From NCBI GenBank assembly GCA_963727845.1, contig CAVSHI010000003.1, positions 124,001 through 188,000 on the forward strand: a stretch of 64,000 bases of DNA. The letters are read 5' to 3'. Below are positions 36,529 through 45,068 of the stretch, one piece after another. Source of the stretch: JBEKTW01 sp963727845. GTDB taxonomy: Bacteria; Bacteroidota; Ignavibacteria; UBA10030; SZUA-254. The translations under genes were made by a program, and so were the position numbers. The notes beneath the pieces are model-generated. The model was not told where the DNA came from and made no database searches. It worked only from the letters and a program-made list of their open reading frames with translations. The stretch's first letter is position 1, and each line of letters opens with the position of its first letter.

Positions 36529-37083
36529 ATGAAACGACTCAACTACACTCTTAGTTTCTTGTTGTCATTCGTTGCAATTGCCTTTTCTCAGGATCTGACA
36601 GTTGGGGATTATCAGGTTGGTCCCATCCAATTCGACAAACCGATAAAGGATATATTGTCCCTGCTACCTGTGCCTAAAAATGTCTCCATGAAGGTCGAGA
36701 ATGGTGGAATATCAATGGGATCGGTGCGTATCACCGACACATCTTGGTATTATTCGTTTGACAGTCTTATGATCCAGACCAACAGGTTGGGGGCCGTTAT
36801 CTACTTTGAATTCACAGCTAAAAATTTCACCACCGCAAGAGACATTAGAATTGGAGATCGAGTAGGGAAAGTTTGGCAAGTGTACGGGCCGAGTGGGTAC
36901 TTTTTTCATTTGCATGGTGAGCCACATGCTGACCAGGGTGAGGATGACGTCATCGCTCTCAGGGAAAACGAGCATTCGTTGGTTGGAATTTCCTTTTATC
37001 TTTCTAGAGGACGAGTTGTGCGTATCGCCGTCGGCTGGGGCACTTGGGGAAACGCTAGTGACGCTCGCAATCAATATCATTGA
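36529..37083 (+). CDS. Secreted protein of unknown function (cassette-like gene)
   Basis: The ATG at 36529 (MKRLNYTLSFLLSFVAIAFSQ) gives a signal peptide cleaved after FSQ; the frame opens at 36508. The 184-residue product is beta-rich with VGDYQVGPIQFDKPIKDIL, SMGSVRITDTSWYYSFDSLM, DIRIGDRVGKVWQVYGPSGY and HSLVGISFYLSRGRVVRIAVGW. The duplicated pattern (I-x-x-x-G-x-P/V ... G-x-x-V-x-x-I-x-V) is similar to small secreted integron-cassette or lipoprotein folds, but I do not recognise a family. It sits between repeat family II (upstream) and an NTF2-like gene. Confidence 0.65.
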   Translation: MKRLNYTLSFLLSFVAIAFSQDLTVGDYQVGPIQFDKPIKDILSLLPVPKNVSMKVENGGISMGSVRITDTSWYYSFDSLMIQTNRLGAVIYFEFTAKNFTTARDIRIGDRVGKVWQVYGPSGYFFHLHGEPHADQGEDDVIALRENEHSLVGISFYLSRGRVVRIAVGWGTWGNASDARNQYH

Positions 37084-37208
37084 TGCAAATGAAATGCCCC
37101 ATCCCTCCGCACACAATAGTTCTTTCAGCGAGGGCGGCGGTGCTGGGGATGTTATAGGTCACGCAGCCCACAAGTGAAATCTGTAACCTGACACATGGAG
37201 ACCAATTC

Positions 37209-37688
37209 ATGAAAGCTGTTATTTTCCTTCTCGCTATTGCATGTATCTCTTCTGCCGCTCTTTCACAAAACATGCTGGCATCAAATACTCTCGTCGGGAA
37301 ATTCACCTCAATATCGGACTCCACGGACAGAGTTGCGGAACATTTCAATGAACTCGCTCAGATCTGGATGCGGGCTTACAATAACAACGATTCCACAACA
37401 CTTACAGGATTGTACACTCCAGACGCCGAATACATTTCTTCTCATGTCCAGGGTCTTGTCGCATACGGACGTGATCGTGTTATTGCAAACTTTCAAAAGG
37501 GAATCAAGAGCGGCGGTCATATCGATTCCGTTTCTATTCTCTCGATTCAATTGTCCTGTGATCTTGCAACCCTTCTGTGTAAGTACGAGGCCACGAATAA
37601 TGGACAGAAAGCCCTCGGACGAAACTTACTTGTCGTGAAGAAGGTCGGTGGCAAGTGGCTTATCACATTACACATGACCGTCGTATGA
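37209..37688 (+). CDS. Secreted SnoaL/DUF4440-type NTF2-like protein
   Basis: This 159-residue protein has a signal peptide (MKAVIFLLAIACISSAALSQ) and an ATG preceded by GGAGACC. The mature part has the cystatin-like alpha+beta NTF2 fold: a helix with LAQIWMRAYNNNDSTTLTGLYTPDAEYIS, AYGRDRVIANFQKGIKSG and the terminal strands ALGRNLLVVKKVGGKWLITLHMTV (read in parts). DUF4440/SnoaL-like relatives bind small ligands or act as ketosteroid-isomerase-like enzymes; no specific reaction can be assigned. It is flanked by cassette-type repeats, with copy b directly after it. Confidence 0.78.
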   Translation: MKAVIFLLAIACISSAALSQNMLASNTLVGKFTSISDSTDRVAEHFNELAQIWMRAYNNNDSTTLTGLYTPDAEYISSHVQGLVAYGRDRVIANFQKGIKSGGHIDSVSILSIQLSCDLATLLCKYEATNNGQKALGRNLLVVKKVGGKWLITLHMTVV

Positions 37689-37699
37689 GATCGTGGGCT

Positions 37700-37850
37700 G
37701 CGATGCACAAAACATTCAAAAACACGAAGTTGGAATTGTCGCAGTCATGAGAAGCCTCACTCAATAGTTTTGCTCACTGACGATTAGAAAATGAATAGAT
37801 TCGCAGAAGGGTTGCGTGGGTTTTGCGGGACGTTATGCGCCATGCGACAT
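37700..37850 (+). repeat. Family-I intergenic repeat, copy b (attC-like, with GTTATGCGC core)
   Basis: It begins GATGCACAAAACATTC, continues AAGTTGGAATTGTCGCAG, CTCACTCAAT and GATTCGCAGAAG, and ends GACGTTATGCGCCATGCGAC (37830-37849). The GTTATGCGC end is the exact complement of GCGCATAAC at 38311-38319. Confidence 0.62.
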
Positions 37851-37879
37851 CAGGGATTAGACACAGAAGGAGAATGATT

Positions 37880-38290
37880 ATGCCAACCAATTTGAGAATC
37901 ATAAGAATGCGAGACTTCCTCAGGCTAGCCCCACAAGGAAGCCTGGATCTAGAGACCTCGAAGCAAGGCCTTTCGGAGGCGGCCTCTGTCAGTGGGAGAT
38001 TCTCGGATTACGATCTTCTTATTGACACCCGTGGTGTCGAAAGCCACTTATCAGTTTTCGATATCTGGGATGTTGCAGCATATCTTGCTCGAATAATACA
38101 CGCGGGCACGTCGAAATCATTTAGGGCAAAGATTTTAGTCCTGTGTCCGGTTGAACATTTCGACCATGCAGAATTCTTCTCGCTGTGTGCTCACAATCAG
38201 GGACTCAATGTGCGGGCGTTCACGACGTTTGAAGATATGTTTGAGTGGTTGAGCGAATCATCAACTTCAGGCTCGGAAAAATCTATGTGA
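37880..38290 (+). CDS. Small cytoplasmic protein resembling SpoIIAA/STAS-like family
   Basis: The ATG at 37880 (MPTNLRIIRMRDFLRL) follows AAGGAG by eight bases; the frame opens at 37823. The 136-residue product has no signal. Its core DYDLLIDTRGVESHLSVFDIWDVAAYLARII, then SFRAKILVLCPVEHFDHAEFFSLCAHNQGLNVRAFTTFEDMFEWL (read in parts), has the alternating beta-alpha pattern of STAS/SpoIIAA-like domains, where a D/S in the D-x-R-G region would be the switch site. Function is unknown. It is framed by family-I repeats b and c, which is strong cassette-like context. Confidence 0.68.
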   Translation: MPTNLRIIRMRDFLRLAPQGSLDLETSKQGLSEAASVSGRFSDYDLLIDTRGVESHLSVFDIWDVAAYLARIIHAGTSKSFRAKILVLCPVEHFDHAEFFSLCAHNQGLNVRAFTTFEDMFEWLSESSTSGSEKSM

Positions 38291-38304
38291 CATAACTAGC
38301 GGGT

Positions 38305-38455
38305 CGCACGGCGCATAACAGTGGTAACAACGACGCTGGAAATGTCAAGGCTCAGTAAAAGCTCGTTCAATGCTGTTGTTCACTGGGCGATTGGTGTATG
38401 AGGGGATGTGCAAGAATAATGTGTGTTGCGGCGAGACCTTAGCGGTCATTGCAAA
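38305..38455 (+). repeat. Family-I intergenic repeat, copy c (attC-like, with GCGCATAAC core)
   Basis: GCGCATAAC (38311-38319), GTAACAACGACGCTGGAAAT, GGGCGATTGGTGTATGAG, TGCAAGAATAA and a degenerate end CCTTAGCGGTCATTGC. It is the best-preserved left boundary of the family. Confidence 0.62.
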
Positions 38456-38504
38456 GTGACACTAAAACAATAAACAAATTGACGGAACTCAAATACTATT
38501 GACC

Positions 38505-38879
38505 ATGCAAGAAATTCAATCAATCAACATAATGGACAAATTTTCATTGTTTGAAAAACAGTGGACTCCTCATATCATTGGAGAATTGAATGGACAATTT
38601 GTAAAACTTTGCAAACTTAAAGACAACTTTGTATGGCATAGTCACGAAAATGAGGACGAGCTTTTTATGGTATTCAAAGGGACACTATTAATGGACTTCA
38701 GGGATGGAAGAACTGTTAAAGTTAAAGAAGGTGAAATTTTGATTGTTCCTAAAGGCGTAGAACATAGACCACATACTAATGGAGAAATAGTGTTTAACCT
38801 GCTTTTTGAACCGAAGGCAACATTACATACAGGAAATGTTGAAAGCGAAATGACTGTCAAAGAATTAGCGTGGATCTAA
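38505..38879 (+). CDS. Cupin-domain protein
   Basis: The start is most likely the ATG at 38505 (MQEIQSINIMDKFSLF); the frame opens six bases earlier. This 124-residue single cupin has motif 1 WHSHENEDELFMVFKGTLLM (metal ligands H-x-H-x4-E) and motif 2 EGEILIVPKGVEHRPHTNGE with the final His. It may be a small metal-dependent isomerase, a dioxygenase-like protein or a sugar/ligand sensor. Codon usage is strikingly AT-rich compared with the sdh genes 2 kb away, indicating horizontal transfer. It lies between family-I repeat c and family-II repeat e. Confidence 0.85.
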   Translation: MQEIQSINIMDKFSLFEKQWTPHIIGELNGQFVKLCKLKDNFVWHSHENEDELFMVFKGTLLMDFRDGRTVKVKEGEILIVPKGVEHRPHTNGEIVFNLLFEPKATLHTGNVESEMTVKELAWI

Positions 38880-38904
38880 ACTTGGCAAGAAACAACTTCA
38901 CAAA

Positions 38905-39025
38905 ACACGCCGCACCATCGACCCCCAGCATCAGATGAATGGCGGGTTGGTGGGATTCTATCCATATTGATTTTGAAGACGAGAGAGTTGAGTTTGTACA
39001 CAGCAGGTGCGACTTAGGCCCAAGA
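38905..39025 (+). repeat. Family-II intergenic repeat, copy e (attC-like)
   Basis: GACCCCCAGCATCAGATGAA, GCGGGTTGGTGGGATTCT, CATATTGATTTTGAAGAC, matching 36405-36510 over roughly 65 bp. Confidence 0.6.
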
Positions 39026-39090
39026 TTTCGCGCTGGTTTTATTGGAGAAGTTAGAGAAATACAAAAAGTCAAAGAGATGGGTGTCAAACC

Positions 39091-39438
39091 ATGTCAATAC
39101 TAGAATCACAATCCGAACAAACATTAGAATTTAAAATCGACCCGGCCATGCTTGCACAGGCATGCCAGGAGACGATTGAGAGCATGGGGCTTACAATCAA
39201 GGAAGTTTCGCGGGAAAGCGGCATCATCACCGCAAAGAAACCAATGCTCACATTCGATGCCCCGGTAAACCTCATGCTGAAAATTATCAAGACCGGGAAC
39301 GGGGCTTGCGTACAGATAAAAGTTTCCGCCCACGACAGCATATTCGTCACCGGTGAGGCACAAAAGTTCCTTGCCAAATTTATCGGGTCGCTGTCCACAC
39401 ATCCTTCACTCAAAGGCAGCTCAATCGCCGGATGGTGA
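39091..39438 (+). CDS. Small protein of unknown function (cassette-like gene)
   Basis: This 115-residue protein has no signal peptide. It contains LEFKIDPAMLAQACQETIESMGLTIKEVSRESGIITAKKPML, then VNLMLKIIKTGNGACVQIKVSAHDSIF and GEAQKFLAKFIGSL (read in parts). The pattern of one long helix followed by beta strands and a terminal helix resembles small two-layer folds that sit near bacterial PH or chaperone-like proteins. I do not recognise the family. It follows the family-II repeat e. GC content is higher than in the cupin gene, so the cassettes have different origins. Confidence 0.65.
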   Translation: MSILESQSEQTLEFKIDPAMLAQACQETIESMGLTIKEVSRESGIITAKKPMLTFDAPVNLMLKIIKTGNGACVQIKVSAHDSIFVTGEAQKFLAKFIGSLSTHPSLKGSSIAGW

Positions 39439-39592
39439 TAGGATGGTTCTCGGGATCATGAATTGTCATCGTGGATTAATTTTAATATCTTGAAGCGGCA
39501 CAACTGAAAGAACCCGGAAGATAAGCCGATCTAAAAAGAATACTCTGAAGGTACCAATCGCACATAACGAACTAAGCCAAAAATGAAAATCA

Positions 39593-40303
39593 GTGATTGG
39601 TGGTTTGATATTTACTCAGAGAATTATTGACAATGCTAAGATCTTGGAATTGGTTTTGACAACGATTGCCATAATCGTCGCTCTGTTTCTTTTTGGGCAA
39701 ACTAAACAACAGGTAAAAGCCTCCAGAGATGCTATTGATACTTCCGCCTATTACAGCAGCAAAGCAATAGAGAGTGCCAATCGCTCTATTGATAGCGCTT
39801 CGACTTATAATCGCAACGCTCTTGCCTTGGCTGACAGCAGTATGAGAATTGACAATCGAGCATATGTTACGGTTGATGCGATTGTTATGGATACGCCGAG
39901 ACCTAGAAACGATAAATGGCAGGTCGATATTTGGTTCATCAATTCTTGGAAAACTCCGGCCCAACACGTCAGAGGGTTAGCAAGATGTGATACAAGCCTT
40001 TGGATTTACGACAAAGAGATTCTTGCAATCAGACAAGCTATCCATCGAAGCTCATCTGACACGATAAGCGATATGCTGGTCGGGCCAAATCAAAGGGTCA
40101 AAATCAATCCAACATATCTTGGAGTGAATCCCAGATCTAACAACTGGCTGCAAATTCTCGATAGCGCAAAGGTTGCTGTCTTTGTCTATGGATATGCAGA
40201 ATATGTCGATATTTTTAAGGACCGGCACTACCTCGAATTTTGCCAACGTTATTGGCCCAAGCGCCTTTTCGTCGCTTACAAAGAACACAACAACGAAAAC
40301 TGA
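39593..40303 (+). CDS. Membrane-anchored protein of unknown function (last cassette-like gene)
   Basis: This 236-residue frame starts at a GTG (39593). It has one N-terminal transmembrane helix (ILELVLTTIAIIVALFLFG) and a coiled-coil-like helix rich in Ser/Ala/Asp (ASRDAIDTSAYYSSKAIESA). A periplasmic-type beta domain follows, with NRAYVTVDAIVMD, WQVDIWFINSWKTPAQHVRG and PNQRVKINPTYLG. This layout is common among integron-cassette proteins. An ATG at 39582 (MKISDWWFDIYSENY) runs in another frame to a TGA near 39629. Joining it to NAKILEL would give a more natural N terminus, so a small frameshift is possible. CGCACATAACGAACTAAGCC at 39559-39578 is a possible attC core remnant. Confidence 0.65.
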   Translation: MIGGLIFTQRIIDNAKILELVLTTIAIIVALFLFGQTKQQVKASRDAIDTSAYYSSKAIESANRSIDSASTYNRNALALADSSMRIDNRAYVTVDAIVMDTPRPRNDKWQVDIWFINSWKTPAQHVRGLARCDTSLWIYDKEILAIRQAIHRSSSDTISDMLVGPNQRVKINPTYLGVNPRSNNWLQILDSAKVAVFVYGYAEYVDIFKDRHYLEFCQRYWPKRLFVAYKEHNNEN

Positions 40304-40659
40304 TACGGTCCGACTCACATCCTGCCAGTTCATTAAATGCCTCTCGCTTTATTGTTCTTCTATCCGCGTTTCCTTAGCTTCCATTACGGTGCTTCTCGGA
40401 GCACTGCGGCAATTAGTCGAGCGGGGCTATCTGGTAACAGGTGGCCCACTTCCCGTTTGGAAGGTGGCCGGGCGAGGGTAGGAAGTGTCATCCATAGTTA
40501 CCCACCCCGTCGACTTCGTCGACACCCCTCCAAGGAGGGGACTTCGTTTTCCCTGCAATCGAAACCGACCCGGTACCTGGGGAGAACCCAATTGCATCTT
40601 TCCCTTTCTTTTCCTACATTTTCCATCAACTATTCCTTAACGATTTATATCATTGAACA
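40304..40659. other. Gene-free 356-bp stretch before sdhC
   Basis: It holds a dispersed-repeat-like block (GGCCCACTTCCC ... CCACCCCGTCGACTTCGTCG, CCCCTCCAAGGAGGGG at ~40526-40541) and an AT-rich leader to sdhC. No gene is seen. Confidence 0.5.
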
Positions 40660-41316
40660 ATGCGAGCACTTGTGCAATTTTATAACTCCTCCGTCGGGAA
40701 GAAGGTCATCGTCGCGCTTACGGGGTTCTTCCTCGTCTCGTATCTGGTGATTCATCTTTTCGGCAATCTTCTCCTTCTCCGGAATGATGGCGGGCAGGCG
40801 TTCGATACCTATGCAGAAATCCTTCCGCAAGTCCTCATCATCCGCATCATCGAGATTGCGCTGTTCCTGATCTTCCTTCTCCACATCTTCACCGGCGGGT
40901 ATACATGGTTCCTCAACCGGATGGCGCGCGGCAACGCGTATGAGTTGCAGAAGAAAGGCGAAACGAGCGCGCTCACGTCCCGGACGATGTTCCTGAGCGG
41001 GAGTATTGTGTTCATTTTCCTCGTGATCCATATGCGGCAGTTCTGGTTCACGTCACGCTACGAGGCGGGGGAACATTTCTCAATGTTTGAAGTCGTACGC
41101 TCGACTTTTTCGGACCCGGTCTACGGCATCCTCTATCTTATCGGGATGTTTCTCCTTGGATTTCACCTCAAGCACGGTTTTCAGTCGGCATTCCAGACAC
41201 TCGGTCTTCGGGACAAAACCTACGCGCCCTTCATCGAATGGATCGGCGTAATTGTCTGGCTGTTGATTCCTCTCGGCTTTGCTTCATTGCCGCTTTATTT
41301 TCTCCTGCATCCTTGA
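40660..41316 (+). CDS. sdhC: Succinate dehydrogenase/fumarate reductase cytochrome b subunit (b558 type)
   Basis: This 218-residue protein has five transmembrane helices. LVIHLFGNLLLL, FLLHIFTGGYTW, FLVIHMRQFWFTSRY and GFHLKHGFQSAFQTLGL supply the four haem-ligating His residues of the diheme b558 family (Bacillus/Wolinella/Chlorobi type). It anchors the dehydrogenase to the membrane and exchanges electrons with quinone. It is the first gene of the sdhCAB operon, with sdhA 18 bp downstream. Whether the enzyme runs as succinate dehydrogenase or menaquinol:fumarate reductase cannot be read from the sequence. Confidence 0.93.
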   Translation: MRALVQFYNSSVGKKVIVALTGFFLVSYLVIHLFGNLLLLRNDGGQAFDTYAEILPQVLIIRIIEIALFLIFLLHIFTGGYTWFLNRMARGNAYELQKKGETSALTSRTMFLSGSIVFIFLVIHMRQFWFTSRYEAGEHFSMFEVVRSTFSDPVYGILYLIGMFLLGFHLKHGFQSAFQTLGLRDKTYAPFIEWIGVIVWLLIPLGFASLPLYFLLHP

Positions 41317-41334
41317 ACGAATTGGAATTTCACA

Positions 41335-43240
<1,906 letters not shown>

Positions 43241-43242
<2 letters not shown>

Positions 43243-43274
43243 TTGAGGATTGGGGATTGAGGATTGGGGATTGA
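43241..43274 (+). repeat. Short tandem repeat between sdhA and sdhB
   Basis: About 2.5 units of a 15-bp sequence, GATTGAGGATTGGGG, starting within the sdhA stop codon. Confidence 0.7.
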
Positions 43275-43347
43275 CAGGGTAAGATTTTCCTTAACAATGA
43301 AGCGCGAAAACATTTTTTAATTTTGAATTTTTAATTTGAAAAGATTT

Positions 43348-44088
43348 ATGAACCTGACACTGAAAATCTGGCGGCAGCACGACAGAACATCCAAAGGATC
43401 GTTTGGCGAATACAAAGCATCGAATATTTCGCCGGATATGTCATTCCTGGAAATGCTCGATGCAGTCAATCGTGAACTTGCACTCAAAGGCGAGGATATC
43501 ATCGCCTTCGACCACGATTGCCGTGAAGGTATTTGCGGCAGCTGCGGTTTGTACATCAACGGACGCGCACACGGACCCCAGCGCGGCGTGACAACCTGCG
43601 AGCTTCGCATGCGGCATTTCAGCGACGGCGAGAGGATTATCGTCGAGCCCTGGCGCTCAAAAGCATTCCCGGTTATCAAGGACCTCGTCGTCGACCGGAC
43701 CGCTTTCGAACGGATTATCCAGGCCGGAGGTTACGTATCGGTCGATACCGGCTGTGCTCCGGAAGCAAGCTCGATCCCGATCCCGAAGGCGAACGCGGAA
43801 GAAGCGATGGATGCGGCGGCGTGCATCGGGTGCGGCGCCTGTGTTGCGGCATGCAGGAATTCCTCTGCCATGCTGTTTGTCAGCGCAAAGGTTTCCCAGT
43901 TCGCATTGCTTCCGCAGGGCAACGCAGAGCGGAAGGTTCGCGTTCAACGGATGGTGGACCAGATGGACAAGGAAGGATTCGGCAACTGCTCGAATACGTA
44001 CGCTTGCGAGGCGGAGTGTCCGAAAAAGATCTCCGTGTCGCACATCGCCCGATTGAACCGGGAATTCCTGCGGTCGAAGCTCACCTAG
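43348..44088 (+). CDS. sdhB: Succinate dehydrogenase/fumarate reductase iron-sulfur subunit
   Basis: The ATG at 43348 (MNLTLKIWRQ) is preferred to the in-frame TTG at 43336. The product is 246 residues. The N-terminal ferredoxin domain has the [2Fe-2S] ligands CREGICGSCG plus a distal C in GVTTC. The C-terminal half has CIGCGACVAAC and a second Cys set NCSNTYACEAECP for the [4Fe-4S] and [3Fe-4S] clusters. It passes electrons between FAD in SdhA and quinone/haem in SdhC. It is the last gene of sdhCAB and is followed by a strong hairpin terminator 42 bp downstream. Confidence 0.94.
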   Translation: MNLTLKIWRQHDRTSKGSFGEYKASNISPDMSFLEMLDAVNRELALKGEDIIAFDHDCREGICGSCGLYINGRAHGPQRGVTTCELRMRHFSDGERIIVEPWRSKAFPVIKDLVVDRTAFERIIQAGGYVSVDTGCAPEASSIPIPKANAEEAMDAAACIGCGACVAACRNSSAMLFVSAKVSQFALLPQGNAERKVRVQRMVDQMDKEGFGNCSNTYACEAECPKKISVSHIARLNREFLRSKLT

Positions 44089-44129
44089 GGCGGCATCAAC
44101 GAGCTGATAAGTTTCAAACCTATGAATTG

Positions 44130-44165
44130 AACGGGCAAGCCATTGAGGCTTGCCCGTTGCGTTTT
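44130..44165 (+). terminator. Rho-independent terminator of sdhCAB
   Basis: A perfect 12-bp stem AACGGGCAAGCC/GGCTTGCCCGTT with an ATTGA loop, followed by GCGTTTTC. Confidence 0.85.
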
Positions 44166-44210
44166 CGGTGCGATCGTTAGTGGCTGTCCACAAAGCAAGA
44201 AAAAGGAATT

Positions 44211-44312
44211 GTCATCCTGAGCCCTTCGCTAGCGCTCAGGATAAACTCCGCGAAGGATCTGACATTACAAGGATGAGATTCTTCACTCCACTTCGTTGCG
44301 TTCAGAATGACA
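44211..44312. repeat. ~100-bp dispersed imperfect palindrome (GTCATCCTGAG ... TTCAGAATGACAG)
   Basis: The outer ends GTCATCCTGA and TTCAGAATGAC are near-inverted. Inner CGAAGGATCT and AGATTCTTCACTCCACTTCG form further stems. The type is widespread in bacterial genomes. It lies in the gap between the sdh terminator and the convergent cytochrome gene. Confidence 0.6.
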
Positions 44313-44410
44313 GCTACTTCTGTTTGTGGTGTTTCTCCCGTCGCATGAAAAACTGCGACGGGATCAACATGACAAGACAAAAGACTTTTTGGACAGCCTC
44401 CACAACTATT

Positions 44411-44824
44411 TCAATTATTCTTGGCGCCCTGTTTGATCCATTCTCTGATGATTTTTAGTGTGTCGGCGGGAAATGCCGTCTTACGCTTCATCGGCATCGG
44501 GTCGCCGAACGGCGGCGTTAGACTGATCTTCTTCACGATGAGGCTCGAATCCGGGTTGCCGGCGGCAATCGCGGGGCCGTGCTTTCCGCCCTTCAAAATG
44601 TCTGCGTAGTTATCCATATCGAATCCGCTTGGGTTCATTTGCTCTTCCGCATGACACAACATGCAGTATTTTTTGATGATCGGTGCAACATCCTTCTTGA
44701 ACGAGACGATCATCGTCTTTGCCTTCTTACTGTGCTTTGGCTTCGTCGTATCCTTGTCCTGCCCGATGAGAATTCCGGAGCTAAGGACAATCAGGAGGGT
44801 AATCGCGAAATGCATATTCTTCAT
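44411..44824 (-). CDS. Secreted PSCyt1/planctomycete-type cytochrome c-like protein
   Basis: This 137-residue protein has a signal peptide (MKNMHFAITLLIVLSSGILIG) and a lysine-rich linker. A single haem-binding motif CMLCH (C54, C57, H58) sits in FKKDVAPIIKKYCMLCHAEEQMNPSGFDMDNYADILKGG (read in parts). The distal Met is probably in PMPMKR. The end, DTLKIIREWIKQGA, is typical of the PSCyt1/c-type domain in surface proteins of Planctomycetes and Bacteroidota. It is a periplasmic electron carrier or haem-bearing scaffold. It is monocistronic and convergent with sdhCAB. Confidence 0.88.
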   Translation of the reverse strand: MKNMHFAITLLIVLSSGILIGQDKDTTKPKHSKKAKTMIVSFKKDVAPIIKKYCMLCHAEEQMNPSGFDMDNYADILKGGKHGPAIAAGNPDSSLIVKKISLTPPFGDPMPMKRKTAFPADTLKIIREWIKQGAKNN

Positions 44825-45068
44825 TCTTGATCTTTCTTGAAATTGAAACGACCCTTGAAAAAGTCCGTCATCCTCCAGTGCTCTTATTCGCGTCTACGAC
44901 TGGATTCCCGCCTAAAACATGTCCCAAGGGGATCCCTTCGGGACGGGAATGACGTATTGGCTAAGGAAACAATTCTTCCGGAAAAAATCAAGTCGCCGGG
45001 ACGCTGACATCCTAACTTTGCGGTTAAAAGCTTTAACGCAAAGGTCGCAAAGAGAAACTGAGCAGGGG

